From: Candidatus Rokuibacteriota bacterium
Lineage (GTDB): Bacteria > Methylomirabilota > Methylomirabilia > Rokubacteriales > CSP1-6
Direction: 5' to 3'
Length of the DNA stretch: 64,000 nt
Assembly (NCBI GenBank): GCA_003220495.1
Contig: QHSP01000029.1
Span: forward strand, 1 to 64,000
Part shown: one piece after another, positions 34,041 to 42,518 of the stretch
How the letters are laid out: the number at the start of each line of letters is the position of its first letter
How positions within the stretch are numbered: the first letter of the stretch is position 1
Notes under the pieces: generated by a model
The model's input: only the letters and a program-made list of their open reading frames with translations
Databases searched by the model: none
Told to the model about the DNA's origin: nothing
Translations under genes and position numbers: made by a program

Positions 34041-34763
34041 CTAGGGGGCGGGACGACGACCGCGCAGATCGAAGCGCAGCGCGCAGCCTTCGCACCGCGG
34101 CCGCGAACGACAGTGCGACTTGCCGACCGCCACGAGCAGCGCGTGAAACTCGTTGAACAGATCGGGGTCGGACGGCAGGTGCGCCTCGAGCCAGTGGCGG
34201 GCCTCTTCGTATCCCGCGCGTGGATCGATCAGCCGATGCCGGGCCAGGATCCGTCGGGCGTAGGCGTCGGCGACGAACACCGGCCGGCCCGCCGCATAGA
34301 GGAGAATCGCGTCGGCCGTCTCGGGCCCGAGGCCCGGGATCTCCAGCAGGTCGGCGCGGAGCGGGCCGAGCGGCGCCGTCCGCATCCGGTCAAGCCTTCC
34401 GTCCACACGCTCGAGGATCCAGCGGGTCAGCGCCCGAAGCCGGCGCGCCTTCACGCGCGGGGTGCCGGCCGGGCGAATCACGCGGCCAAGGCTCCCGATC
34501 CCGAGCCCGCCCACCCGCGTCGGCGTCAACATCCGGCGCGCGCGAAGCGCCGTGATGGCGCGGGCCGCGTTGACCCAGGCGGTGTGCTGGGCGAGGACCG
34601 CGCCCACGGCGATCTCGTACGGCGAGCGGCCCGGCCACCAGCGCTGAGGGCCAAACCGACGGTGGAGCGCCGCGTAGAGCCGCAGGAGCCTGGCCTTGGC
34701 GCGATCGCGGGGCGGACCGGGAGCGCGGCCCCGCCGCGTCGCTGAGCCGATGCCCGCGCTCAT
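34041..34763 (-). CDS. HhH-GPD DNA glycosylase, COG2231/HP0602 type
   Basis: About 240 residues. It has YEIAVGAVLAQHTAWVNAAR, then the helix-hairpin-helix IPGLGPETADAILLYA and the catalytic Asp in FVADAYARRIL. Endonuclease III has Lys in the hairpin; here Glu occupies it (GPETAD), as in the HP0602/MagIII-like group, so no lyase step is expected. The C-terminal cluster HCRSRPRCEGC has three Cys and lacks the fourth, so a [4Fe-4S] centre is doubtful. It probably removes alkylated bases. The start overlaps the divergent binding-protein gene by 14 bp. Confidence 0.8.
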   Translation of the reverse strand: MSAGIGSATRRGRAPGPPRDRAKARLLRLYAALHRRFGPQRWWPGRSPYEIAVGAVLAQHTAWVNAARAITALRARRMLTPTRVGGLGIGSLGRVIRPAGTPRVKARRLRALTRWILERVDGRLDRMRTAPLGPLRADLLEIPGLGPETADAILLYAAGRPVFVADAYARRILARHRLIDPRAGYEEARHWLEAHLPSDPDLFNEFHALLVAVGKSHCRSRPRCEGCALRFDLRGRRPAP

Positions 34764-35703
34764 CGTCCTTCTCCAGGCCTTGATTTTCGCGGTGAGCGGC
34801 CCGCCCACCTCACCGGAGTACCTTCCGATCCGCGTGGCCGAGGCCGAGGGCTACTTCGCCGCTGAGGGGCTTGCCATCACGGTCAGGACGACGCGAGCCG
34901 AATCCGGCGCGGCCGAGGCGGTGGCTCAGGGCCAGGCGGACCTCGCCGCGACGACTCTCGAGGCGATCTTGCGCTTCGGCCTGCGGGCGACGACGGGCCA
35001 GGCTCCGCGGCTCTTCTTCGGGCTGACGGCCGCGCCGCCGGTAGCCCTGCTGGTCGCCGGCCCTCACGCGGACGCCGTGCGCTCCATCGAGGACCTTTCC
35101 GCGATGCGCGTGGGTGTCACGACGCCGGGCGCGCCGGAGCACGCCTGGTTCGGCTGGCTCCTGGCCCGCGCAGGCATGAGCATCGCCCAGATGCGCGTAC
35201 GGAGCCTCGGCGAGCGCGGTCTGATGTCCGCGATCGACTCCGGTGACGTCCACGTCGCACTCGTCCCCGAGCCGATGGCCTCCCAGCTCCTGAGTCAGGG
35301 CCGCGCCAAGCTGCTCGCAGATTTTCGAACGCCGCGCGCCGCGGCCACGGTGCTCGGCTCCAGCACGGTGAACGCCGCGGTCTTCGCGCGCGCCGACCGG
35401 CGCCCGGCGGATCGCGACCTGGCCAATCTGGTCCGCGCTCTCAGGAAGGCCGAGCAGCGGCTCCGCGCCGTCGAAGCCCGAGACCTGGCGGGCCGACTTC
35501 CCACGCGCGTCGTGGGGGAGTTCGCCGACTTCGAGGCGAGGCTCGCGGCCTCGCGCGGGCTCTATCTGCCGGACGGCGTGGTCTCGGCGGACCAGTTGCA
35601 GCAGACCATTGCGATCATCCGGACCCACACGCCGCTGCCGCAGTCCGTGAAGATCCCGCGCGCGGAGGACATGCTGCTTCAGCTCAAGCCCTCCGCTCAC
35701 TGA
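34750..35703 (+). CDS. ABC transporter substrate-binding protein, NMT1/THI5-like
   Basis: 317 residues with a short hydrophobic N-terminus (ALIVLLQALIFAVS). Features of the NMT1/SsuA class: YLPIRVAEAEGYFAAEGLAI, AEAVAQGQADLAATTLEAIL, DLSAMRVGVTTPGAPEHAWF and HVALVPEPMASQLLSQG. It would bind a sulfonate-, nitrate- or thiamine-precursor-like ligand in the periplasm. No permease or ATPase is adjacent. It ends inside the tail of the convergent maf gene (20-bp overlap). Confidence 0.8.
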   Translation: MPALIVLLQALIFAVSGPPTSPEYLPIRVAEAEGYFAAEGLAITVRTTRAESGAAEAVAQGQADLAATTLEAILRFGLRATTGQAPRLFFGLTAAPPVALLVAGPHADAVRSIEDLSAMRVGVTTPGAPEHAWFGWLLARAGMSIAQMRVRSLGERGLMSAIDSGDVHVALVPEPMASQLLSQGRAKLLADFRTPRAAATVLGSSTVNAAVFARADRRPADRDLANLVRALRKAEQRLRAVEARDLAGRLPTRVVGEFADFEARLAASRGLYLPDGVVSADQLQQTIAIIRTHTPLPQSVKIPRAEDMLLQLKPSAH

Positions 35704-36262
35704 CGACGCCGAAGCCTTCCAGCAGCCGGCGCGTCGCCTCCACCGGAAGCCCGACGACATTGGTGTACGCGCCGACCACGCCTTCGACCAGCGCTCCGTC
35801 CAGATCCTGGATCGCATAGGCGCCGGCCTTGTCGAGCGGCGAGCCCGAGGCCACGTAGGCCGCGATCATCGCGTCTGGATACGCGGCCATCAGCACGCGG
35901 CTCACGGCGGTGGTCGAAGCCGCCCGACCAGTCCCGGCGTCGACCACCGCGACGCCGGTGATGACCTCGTGCTGACGCCCACGCAACCGCACGAGCATGT
36001 CCCCCGCCTCCTCAGGCCCCGCGGGCTTCCCCAGCACCACCCCATCGATGACCACCACCGTATCCGCCGCCAGCACGACCCCCGCCCGAACCCGCTCAGC
36101 CACCGCCCGCGCCTTCCTCAACGCCAACCCCGCGACAGCCTGCTCGACAGGACCAGCTTCCAGCGTCTCGTCGACATCGCTTGGAATCACCTCGAACTCC
36201 GGCCAAATCCTACGCAGAAGCTCTCGGCGTCGCGGGGATCGAGACGCCAATATCAATCTCAC
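35684..36262 (-). CDS. maf: Maf family nucleoside triphosphate pyrophosphatase
   Basis: 192 residues starting at GTG with LILASRSPRRRELL, then DVDETLE, the active-site AADTVVVIDG, GKPAGPEEAGDML, and QDLDGALVEGVVGAYTNVVG. It hydrolyses non-canonical or pyrimidine NTPs to the monophosphate and is linked to cell-division arrest. The first 25 codons and the sequence just before them are repeated in tandem immediately upstream. DUF4321 upstream is a common neighbour. Confidence 0.92.
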   Translation of the reverse strand: MRLILASRSPRRRELLRRIWPEFEVIPSDVDETLEAGPVEQAVAGLALRKARAVAERVRAGVVLAADTVVVIDGVVLGKPAGPEEAGDMLVRLRGRQHEVITGVAVVDAGTGRAASTTAVSRVLMAAYPDAMIAAYVASGSPLDKAGAYAIQDLDGALVEGVVGAYTNVVGLPVEATRRLLEGFGVVSERRA

Positions 36263-36571
36263 GGCTCTAGGCGGGGCGCCGGCGGAGGGGCTGGGGGTGC
36301 CGGCTGGGATCTGTGTAGGCAGCGTTGGCCTCGCACGACGCACATGGTTTTCATGCCCCCGGGAGACAGCAGTCAGATATCACCTCGAACTCCAGCCAAA
36401 TCCTACGCAGAAGCTCCCGGCGTCGCGGGGATCGAGACGCCAATATCAATCTCACGGCTCTAGGCGGGGCGCCGGCGGAGGGGCTGGGGGTGCCGGCTGG
36501 GGATCTGTGTAGGCAGCGTTGGCCTCGCACGACGCACATGGTTTTCATGCCCCCGGGGAAGGCAGCAGTCA
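36186..36571. repeat. Tandem duplication (193-bp period) covering the maf 5' end
   Basis: Two direct copies, starting at 36186 and 36379, differ by a handful of substitutions and one or two single-base indels. Copy 1 contains the real maf start and first 25 codons; copy 2 contains an orphan duplicate of them that is out of context. The near-identity implies a recent event or ongoing homogenisation. Confidence 0.9.
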
Positions 36572-36618
36572 GATCCCAGCCGGCACCCCCAGCCCCTCCG
36601 CCGGCGCCCCGCCTAGAG
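36572..36618. repeat. 47-bp inverted copy of part of the maf-upstream repeat
   Basis: Exact reverse complement of 36265-36311 and, with one extra G, of 36458-36505. It overlaps the stop codon of the DUF4321 gene. With the nearer partner it can form a 47-bp stem around a 66-nt loop in the transcript running from DUF4321 to maf. Confidence 0.9.
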
Positions 36619-36879
36619 TCGGCGAAGAGCGAGAGTGGCGAGGACGACCCCGAGGACGCCGACCAGGTTGACCTTGAGACTCAGCCCAAACGTCATGGCC
36701 AGGAACCTCAGGTCGATCGTCGCCGGCGGCATCAGCCCGATCATCGGACCCCGGGTGATCAGCTCGCGGGCGTTGCCCGCCGGGAGGAGACTGCCGAGGA
36801 GCTCGCCGAGAAGTGAGCCGACGACCAAGCCGGCGAGGACAACCAGGATGATCAGCCCGATGCCGCGCTGGGCTGCCAT
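36613..36879 (-). CDS. DUF4321 membrane protein
   Basis: 88 residues. Two TM helices (GIGLIILVVLAGLVVGSLLG and LKVNLVGVLGVVLATLAL) flank a loop with LPAGNARELITRGPMIGLMP and a PxTIDLRFLAMTFG segment. This is the compact DUF4321 family, which commonly precedes maf. The function is unknown. The gene ends in the 47-bp inverted repeat. Confidence 0.8.
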   Translation of the reverse strand: MAAQRGIGLIILVVLAGLVVGSLLGELLGSLLPAGNARELITRGPMIGLMPPATIDLRFLAMTFGLSLKVNLVGVLGVVLATLALRRL

Positions 36880-36891
36880 CGGGGAACGGGC

Positions 36892-37812
36892 TCAGGTGAC
36901 GATCAGAGGGTTGGCGTCGGTGACGACCCGGGTCTGTTTCGCGATGCTTCGGCGGATGAACTTCGGCAGGCTGAAGGCGTGCTGATGGGTCACGCCGTCC
37001 CAGTACTCGAGCGTGCCCTTGATCCTCTCGGCGATGAGCTTGTCGACCGCCTTGGCGTCCTGCTTGTTGGGGTCGACCTTCTTCGAGGCGACGATGAACC
37101 CCCACGGCGTGCCAAAGCACGAGACGAAGGTCTGGTATCCGGCCACGACGGGGAAGACCTCGCGAAGGGTCCGGTGGATCGACGTGAAGAAGCCAAGCTC
37201 CCCGCGCTTGGTCATCCCAGCCTGCATCGACATCGTCCCGCCGGCCGTGAGCCGATCTCTCACGAGCGTGTAGAACTCCCGGGTGAACAGCATGCACGCC
37301 GGCCCTTCCTCGAGCGGCTCGACGAGGTCGACGGAAATGAAATCGAAGCGCTCCTTGCTCTTCTCGAGATAACCGCGCGCGTCCTCGTGCCGCACCTCGG
37401 AGCGCGGGTCGTCGAACGCCCCTTGATGCATCTCCGGCAGGTGCGTCTTGCAGAGCTCGACCACCTCGCCGTCGATGTCCACCATGACGGCACGGGTGAT
37501 GGTGGGATACCGGAGGATCTCCCGGAGCGTGGCACCTTCACCCCCGCCGATCACCAGGGCGCTGCGAGGCGCCGCTTCAGTGGCGAGTAGGCCCGGGTGG
37601 ACCAGGGCCTCGTGGTAGATGAACTCATCACCCTGGCTCGACTGGATGCGCCCGTCGAGCACCAGGGTCTTGCCATAAGAGGCCGTCTGCAATATTTCGA
37701 CGTGCTGAAACTTGGTCTGGGCCTCCACGATCGTCTTGGCGATGGCATGCATATGCCCTTCGAAGGCGGTCGTGGTCTCGATGAACCACTTATGGGACTG
37801 CGAGCTGATCAA
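36892..37812 (-). CDS. speE: Spermidine synthase (polyamine aminopropyltransferase)
   Basis: 306 residues. It starts at TTG, overlapping the speD stop (TTGA). WFIETTTAFEGHMHAIAKTI, TLVLDGRIQSSQGDEFIYHE, LVIGGGEGATLREILRY (decarboxylated-SAM binding), VDIDGEVVELCK and the catalytic Asp in ISVDLVEP match the family. It transfers aminopropyl to putrescine. The C-terminal ADRxx-like region differs slightly from E. coli SpeE. It is directly coupled to speD. Confidence 0.93.
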   Translation of the reverse strand: MISSQSHKWFIETTTAFEGHMHAIAKTIVEAQTKFQHVEILQTASYGKTLVLDGRIQSSQGDEFIYHEALVHPGLLATEAAPRSALVIGGGEGATLREILRYPTITRAVMVDIDGEVVELCKTHLPEMHQGAFDDPRSEVRHEDARGYLEKSKERFDFISVDLVEPLEEGPACMLFTREFYTLVRDRLTAGGTMSMQAGMTKRGELGFFTSIHRTLREVFPVVAGYQTFVSCFGTPWGFIVASKKVDPNKQDAKAVDKLIAERIKGTLEYWDGVTHQHAFSLPKFIRRSIAKQTRVVTDANPLIVT

Positions 37813-38204
37813 CTGACCTGAACCGCGCTCTTGTTGACGATCGGCACCGCCGAGTTGAGGAACATCCCTCGCTGCATCTCGACGATCGACGTCCGCTCGG
37901 CGGCGAACTGCACGACCAGGTAGTTGGCGGCGACCTCCGGCTGGAGGACCTCGCCACAGGAGAAGATGTCCACCGCCGCGTACCGATACTCCGGCCACGT
38001 GTGGATCGCCAGGTGGGATTCTGCGATGACGACGACTCCGCTGATGCCGAACGGGTTGAACTCGTGAAAGACGACGTCGACGATGGTCGCTTGGGCCCGC
38101 TTCGCGGCCTCGATCAGGGCCCCCTTGACGGCCTCAAGGCTGTTAATGGCGTCAGGGTCGCAATCGAACATCTCGAGCAGAAGGTGTCGTCCCAGAGCGT
38201 TCAA
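37809..38204 (-). CDS. speD: S-adenosylmethionine decarboxylase proenzyme
   Basis: 131 residues from TTG 38204, chosen because AAAGGGGG precedes it and the product begins NALGRHLLLEMFDCD like prokaryotic SpeD; ATG 38261 would add 19 unmatched residues. The self-cleavage site is ESHLAIHTWPE with pyruvoyl-forming Ser63, His68 and Cys83 (DIFSCGE). It supplies decarboxylated SAM to SpeE. A good sigma-70-like promoter lies upstream. Confidence 0.93.
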   Translation of the reverse strand: MNALGRHLLLEMFDCDPDAINSLEAVKGALIEAAKRAQATIVDVVFHEFNPFGISGVVVIAESHLAIHTWPEYRYAAVDIFSCGEVLQPEVAANYLVVQFAAERTSIVEMQRGMFLNSAVPIVNKSAVQVS

Positions 38205-38325
38205 GCCAGTGGTCCCCCTTTCGATCCGTTCATCTACCGCACCTCTCCTGCGGCGTTTCATTCACGCCGCCATTACGCTCACCGCTGTTCCGAAAAAATT
38301 TCGCTTATAAATAAAAACTTGTTTC

Positions 38326-38354
38326 ACTGTAGGGTCCGTTTTCACCCATTGCAA
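38326..38354 (-). promoter_or_regulatory. Sigma-70-like promoter for speDE
   Basis: On the minus strand, TTGCAA is followed by exactly 17 bp and TACAGT, inside an AT-rich pocket (about 38285-38365) that stands out from GC-rich surroundings. It lies about 120 bp upstream of the chosen speD start, leaving room for a leader. Confidence 0.55.
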
Positions 38355-38724
38355 GAAAAAAACGCTTTTCCGACCGGCTCGGCGTGCTTCGGGAACTCGC
38401 GACGAGCGCCGCCGAGAGCACCGAAGAGCGCCGCGGAGCGCGCCACCGAGCGGCGGAACGGGCCGAACGCGACGCCGACTCCCTCACCGACCACCTCTGA
38501 GCCTCTCCGCAGCGCCGCGGAGCGGACGGAGCAGGGCTCGCGACCCGCGAAGTGATCGGCCGAGTCCTGCCGGCAGCGCGAGACGCCGCGTTTTCGGGCG
38601 AGCGGGCGGCGGAATCGGCCGCGAGCGGCGCGCGCTCGCGACGCTTCCCACCGCTCGCCGCCGCGCGCGCGCCATAGTTTCCACTTGCAATCGATCGGTG
38701 AGCGGCTAGAGTGGCGAATGACTC
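38355..38724. other. GC-rich stretch with no convincing gene
   Basis: This stretch lies between the speDE promoter and the ureohydrolase. Two successive plus-strand frames look codon-biased (RFSDRLGVLRELATSAAEST, then TREVIGRVLPAARDAAFSG), separated by a stop, and neither has a good start. It could be a decayed helical protein or merely GC-driven open frames. Confidence 0.35.
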
Positions 38725-39600
38725 ATGCGTTCGGTATCTCCGACCTTCATCGGCTGCCGCCTTCCGCTCGCCGAGGCCCGCATCGTCGTCTACGGCATTC
38801 CGTTCGAAGGCCGGGTGAACCTCCGCAAGGGCGCCGACGCGGGAACGCTCGACGTCCGGCTCGGCTCCGAGTCGATCGAGACCTACTCGCCCGCGCTCGC
38901 GCGCGACCTCGAAGACCTCGCGATCGCCGACATCGGCGATTGCGAGCTTCCCGACGGCGCGCCGCCACGCGAGCAGCTCGATGCCGCGCGCGAGCAGATC
39001 GCCGCCTGGTGGCATCCGGGTCTCATCCCGTTCATGCTGGGCGGCGATCACACGGCCACCGTGTCGGTGATCGAGGTGCTCGGGCCGGCGTTCCCCGACT
39101 TGCGGATCCTTCATCTCGACGCCCATCCGGACCTGCGTGAGGAGTTCCTCGGCGAGCGCTACAACTACGCCTCGGCCCTCGCCCGCGTGATGGACGTCGT
39201 ACCCCCAGAGCGCGTCTACCAGGTTGGGATCCGTACCGGCGCTCGGGAGGAGTACCACCGCCGCCGGCCCCACTTCTTCCCGATGTACCCGATGGTGGCC
39301 GGGCATCCGGTGGAGGTCGTTCGCCGGCTGCTCCCGGAGCTTTCGCGTCATCCCCTCTACGTCACGATCGACATCGACGTGCTCGACCCGGCGGAGGCGC
39401 CGGGGACCGGCTCGCCCGAGCCCGGCGGGCTCCGAGTGCCCGAGCTGGTCGAGATCGTCCGGATGCTGGAAGGCTGCCGGATCGTCGGCGGGGACCTCGT
39501 GGAGGTCGCGCACGCCTGGGATCCCTCCGGCCGCACCGGCATCGCCGCCTCCTGGGTGATCCGCGAGGCCCTTCTGGCGTGGTGGGGAGACCTCCGCTGA
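38725..39600 (+). CDS. Ureohydrolase (agmatinase/arginase family)
   Basis: 291 residues. All six metal ligands are present: His109 in LGGDHT, Asp132/His134/Asp136 in LDAHPDL, Asp216/Asp218 in TIDIDVLDPA. The GxExxE-like end PSGRTGIAASWVI fits the family. The conserved His after the second motif (usually xHGT or SHA) is absent; NYASALA is there instead. Next to speDE on the opposite strand, agmatinase giving putrescine is the likely activity; arginase or another guanidino substrate remains possible. Confidence 0.85.
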   Translation: MRSVSPTFIGCRLPLAEARIVVYGIPFEGRVNLRKGADAGTLDVRLGSESIETYSPALARDLEDLAIADIGDCELPDGAPPREQLDAAREQIAAWWHPGLIPFMLGGDHTATVSVIEVLGPAFPDLRILHLDAHPDLREEFLGERYNYASALARVMDVVPPERVYQVGIRTGAREEYHRRRPHFFPMYPMVAGHPVEVVRRLLPELSRHPLYVTIDIDVLDPAEAPGTGSPEPGGLRVPELVEIVRMLEGCRIVGGDLVEVAHAWDPSGRTGIAASWVIREALLAWWGDLR

Positions 39601-40385
39601 GGCTCTCCGAGAAGAGCCGGGCCCGGGAGTACAGCGCGCCCCGGTTCTACGAGATCGCGTTCGAGCTGAACCGGAAGGGCGAGGTCGACTTCCTGGTCCA
39701 TTGCTTCAAGCGGTTCTCACGGCGTCCGGTCCGCCGGGTCGTCGACATCGCGTGCGGCACCGGACCCCACCTCATGCGGTTGGCCGACCGGGGCTACAAG
39801 ATGTCGGGCCTCGACCTCTCGCCGCGGAACATCCAGTTCCTCCGCGAGCGGTTCGCCAGCAAGGGGCACGAGGGTGAGCTGGTCGTCGGCGACATGACGG
39901 ACTTTCGCCTCGCGCACCCGGTCGACGCGGCGATCTGCATGCAGGACTCGCAGGGCCACCTGCTGAAGACCGAGCAGCTCGTCGCCCATCTCAAGGCCGT
40001 CGCGCGGTGCCTCAAGCGCGGCGGGCTCTACGTCTTCGACCGCTACATGGTGTCCTCGTGGACGAACCCGGCGCGGCGCTGGACGTGGTCGAAGCGGCGC
40101 GGTCGCCTCATCGTCCGGGCCTCGTTCTCGGCCCTCAACGACGTCGATCCAGTGTCCCAGGTCTTCCGCGAGCGCATGACGCTCGAGGCCATCGAGAACG
40201 GCACGCGTCGCCTCTATCGACAGACCCACCTCTCGCGCATGGTCTTCCCTCAGGAGCTGAAGACCGTGGTCGAGCTGGCCGGCGGCTTCGAGTTCGTCCA
40301 GTGGTTCTTCGGCTTCAAGCCGCACCAAGTTCTAGAGCGGTCGCGGCATCCGATCATCATGGTCGTCGTCCTGCGCAAAACGTAA
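39579..40385 (+). CDS. Class I SAM-dependent methyltransferase
   Basis: 268 residues, GTG start overlapping the end of the ureohydrolase gene by 22 bp. It has motif I VVDIACGTGPHLMRLADRGY, acidic motif II SGLDLSPRN, VVGDMTDFRL, DAAICMQDSQGHLL and a Rossmann C-terminus (RCLKRGGLYVFDRYM). It is a small-molecule methyltransferase with unknown substrate. The overlap suggests co-expression with the polyamine enzyme. Confidence 0.82.
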   Translation: MVGRPPLRLSEKSRAREYSAPRFYEIAFELNRKGEVDFLVHCFKRFSRRPVRRVVDIACGTGPHLMRLADRGYKMSGLDLSPRNIQFLRERFASKGHEGELVVGDMTDFRLAHPVDAAICMQDSQGHLLKTEQLVAHLKAVARCLKRGGLYVFDRYMVSSWTNPARRWTWSKRRGRLIVRASFSALNDVDPVSQVFRERMTLEAIENGTRRLYRQTHLSRMVFPQELKTVVELAGGFEFVQWFFGFKPHQVLERSRHPIIMVVVLRKT

Positions 40386-40391
40386 ATCGCC

Positions 40392-40997
40392 GTGGCATCC
40401 AAAGCCGATGGGCGTTCCCGCCCGCGGCGAGCGGATCGCGTGACGCGAGCCTCGCGCGCCAGGCCGCCGGGCGCGCTCGAAATCGGCCGGCGGGTCTTCC
40501 TTCGCGCTCCGACCGTCCGTCACCGTGACGAGTTCCTGGCGCTGATCGAGGCGAGCCGTGGCGCGCTCCGGCCGTGGGTCGAGCCGCCGGCGAGCCGCGC
40601 CGCGTTCAGCGCGTACCTCGAGCGAGCTCGGCGACCGACAGAGCGCGCCTTCCTGGTCTGCCGGCTCGAGGACCGCGCGATCGCCGGGGTGATCAACGTG
40701 AGCCAGATCTTCCACGGCAACTTCCGGAGCGCCTACCTCGGCTACTATGCCGGAGCTCCGTTCATGGGTCAGGGCTACATGAGTGAGGGGCTTCGCCTCG
40801 TGCTCCGCCACGCCTTCGGCGCGCTCGGGCTGCACCGGCTCGAGGCGAACATCCAGCCCAAGAACCGTGCGTCGATCCGGCTCGTCAGGGGGGCCGGCTT
40901 CCGGCGCGAAGGGTTCTCGCCGCGCTACTTGAAGGTGTTCGGGCAATGGCGCGATCACGAGCGCTGGGCGATCACCGCGGAGGCGTTCTGGCGGTGA
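40392..40997 (+). CDS. GNAT acetyltransferase, RimJ/RimL type
   Basis: 201 residues from GTG. RRVFLRAPTVRHRDEFLALI and WVEPP open the RimJ-like domain. The acetyl-CoA site is represented by YYAGAPFMGQGYMSEGLRLV, followed by LGLHRLEANIQPKNRASIRL and GFRREGFSPRYLKVFGQWRD, which is strongly RimJ/RimL-like. It probably N-acetylates a ribosomal protein or other N-terminus. It overlaps rlmI by 4 bp (GTGA). Confidence 0.87.
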   Translation: MASKADGRSRPRRADRVTRASRARPPGALEIGRRVFLRAPTVRHRDEFLALIEASRGALRPWVEPPASRAAFSAYLERARRPTERAFLVCRLEDRAIAGVINVSQIFHGNFRSAYLGYYAGAPFMGQGYMSEGLRLVLRHAFGALGLHRLEANIQPKNRASIRLVRGAGFRREGFSPRYLKVFGQWRDHERWAITAEAFWR

Positions 40998-42175
40998 AGC
41001 GCGGCCAGGCGGCGCTTCGGCTCAAGCGGGGGCACGACGCCGCGCGCGCCCATCCCTGGATCTTCAAGGCCGACGTGGCCGACGCCAGCGACGTCGAGCC
41101 CGGCTCGGCGGTCGCGGTGGTCGACGCGGGCGGTCGGTTCGTCGGGCGCGGCTTTTACAATCCCAAGCCCGCCCTCTGCTGCCGGATCCTCACCTGGACC
41201 GACGAGCCGCTCGACTCCGCCTTCTTCCAGCGCCGGCTCGAAGCCGCCGTAGGCCTGCGCGCGCGCGGCCATTCCCAGGGGCCGCCGACGCTCTGCCGGC
41301 TGGTCTGGAGCGAGGCCGACGGGCTTCCGGGCCTGGTCGTCGACCGCTACGGACCCGTCCTGGTTACCCAGTGCCTCACCCTGGGGATGGCCCGTGCCCG
41401 GCCGCTTCTGACCGCGGGGCTCGGCAGGATCTTTCCCGAGACGTCCGTTTTCGGCATGGACGAGCCGCACTCGGCTCAACTGGAGGGCTTTTCGGCCGCC
41501 CTCGGCTGGGCCGGGGGCGCCGGGCCGAGGACCGTACGGGTCACCGAAGGCGGCGCCACCTTCGAGGTGACGATCGGCGTCGGCCACAAGACCGGCCTCT
41601 ACCTCGACCAGCGGGAGAATAGGGCGCGGGTCGGCGCGCTGGCCCGGGATCGGGACGTGCTCGACGCCTTCAGCTACACCGCCGGCTTCGCCTGCCACGC
41701 GCTCCGCGGCGGCGCGCGGCGGGCCGTCTGCATCGAGTCCTCGCCCGAGGCGATCGCCGGCGCCCGCCAGAATCTGCAGCTCAACGGCGCCACGGCCCAG
41801 GCGGAGATTCGCGCGGCGAACGTCTTCGACGAGCTGCGGCGCCTCGAGCGCGACGGCGCGCGCTTCGGCGTGATCGTCCTGGATCCGCCGCCGTTCGCGC
41901 GGAGCCGCTCGGCACTCGACGCGGCGGCGCGCGGCTACAAGGAGATCAACCTGCGAGCGCTGCGACTACTCGAGCGCGGCGGGAGCCTCTTCACGTTCTC
42001 CTGCTCGCACCACGTGTCCGACACGATGTTCGAGGAGATTTGCCGCGATGCCGCCGCTGACGCCGGTGTGCGGCTACGCGTCGTCGATCGCCTCGGTCAG
42101 GCCCCCGATCATCCCGTCCTTCTCTCGATTCCCGAGACTCGCTACCTGAAAGGACTTCAGCTCGAAGTTCTCTGA
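40994..42175 (+). CDS. 23S rRNA (cytosine) methyltransferase, RlmI family
   Basis: 393 residues from a GTG in a GTGA overlap. The N-terminal PUA domain (LRLKRGHDAARAHPWIFKAD) is followed by an EEHEH linker (SEADGLPGLVVDRYG) and a Rossmann methyltransferase (GLYLDQRENRARV, VLDAFSYTAGFACHAL, VIVLDPPPFARSRSAL, LFTFSCSHHV). The usual catalytic Cys and DPPxFxxS motif are in place. It methylates C5 of a 23S rRNA cytosine in E. coli RlmI; the exact site here is inferred. Confidence 0.9.
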   Translation: MKRGQAALRLKRGHDAARAHPWIFKADVADASDVEPGSAVAVVDAGGRFVGRGFYNPKPALCCRILTWTDEPLDSAFFQRRLEAAVGLRARGHSQGPPTLCRLVWSEADGLPGLVVDRYGPVLVTQCLTLGMARARPLLTAGLGRIFPETSVFGMDEPHSAQLEGFSAALGWAGGAGPRTVRVTEGGATFEVTIGVGHKTGLYLDQRENRARVGALARDRDVLDAFSYTAGFACHALRGGARRAVCIESSPEAIAGARQNLQLNGATAQAEIRAANVFDELRRLERDGARFGVIVLDPPPFARSRSALDAAARGYKEINLRALRLLERGGSLFTFSCSHHVSDTMFEEICRDAAADAGVRLRVVDRLGQAPDHPVLLSIPETRYLKGLQLEVL

Positions 42176-42237
42176 GCGGGCGGTCTTGCGGGGTTGGCGG
42201 CGGCGCGGAGGTCGGGGCGGCGGGGGTACGGGGCCGG

Positions 42238-42301
42238 CTGCGTCACCCGCTCGCCCGAATCGCAGCGCTCCGCGCTGCGCACAGGTCGAGGGGGTCCCAC
42301 T
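42238..42301. repeat. 64-bp inverted-repeat element, left copy
   Basis: Nearly the reverse complement of 42519-42582. The shared core includes CTGCGTCACCC, CTCGCCCGA, TCGCAGCGCT, CGCGCTGCG and GAGGGGGTCCCACT. An internal palindrome GCAGCG / CGCTGC is present. It lies in the non-coding gap between convergent rlmI and the MBL gene. Confidence 0.8.
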
Positions 42302-42518
42302 ACGCCGGCCCCCGCACCCCCGCCACCCCGACCCCCGCGCCGTCTCCCCTTCACCAATAGGGCGCGAGCTCGCGCCGCGTCGTCGACGCCTTGCTGTCGC
42401 CGGAGCCGCGGACACCTCGAATCTCCGCCTTGGAGCTGCAGTCGCATCCGTCACGCGCTAAGTACGAACGCAGAGGTCGTCGGGGGTCGGGCGGGGGCGG
42501 GGGGCTCACGAGCAGCGA

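Noticed and set aside
38355-38700. Codon-biased frames between speD and the ureohydrolase
   Set aside because: Interrupted by a stop, with no start codon or ribosome-binding site and no recognisable family; kept only as an intergenic note.
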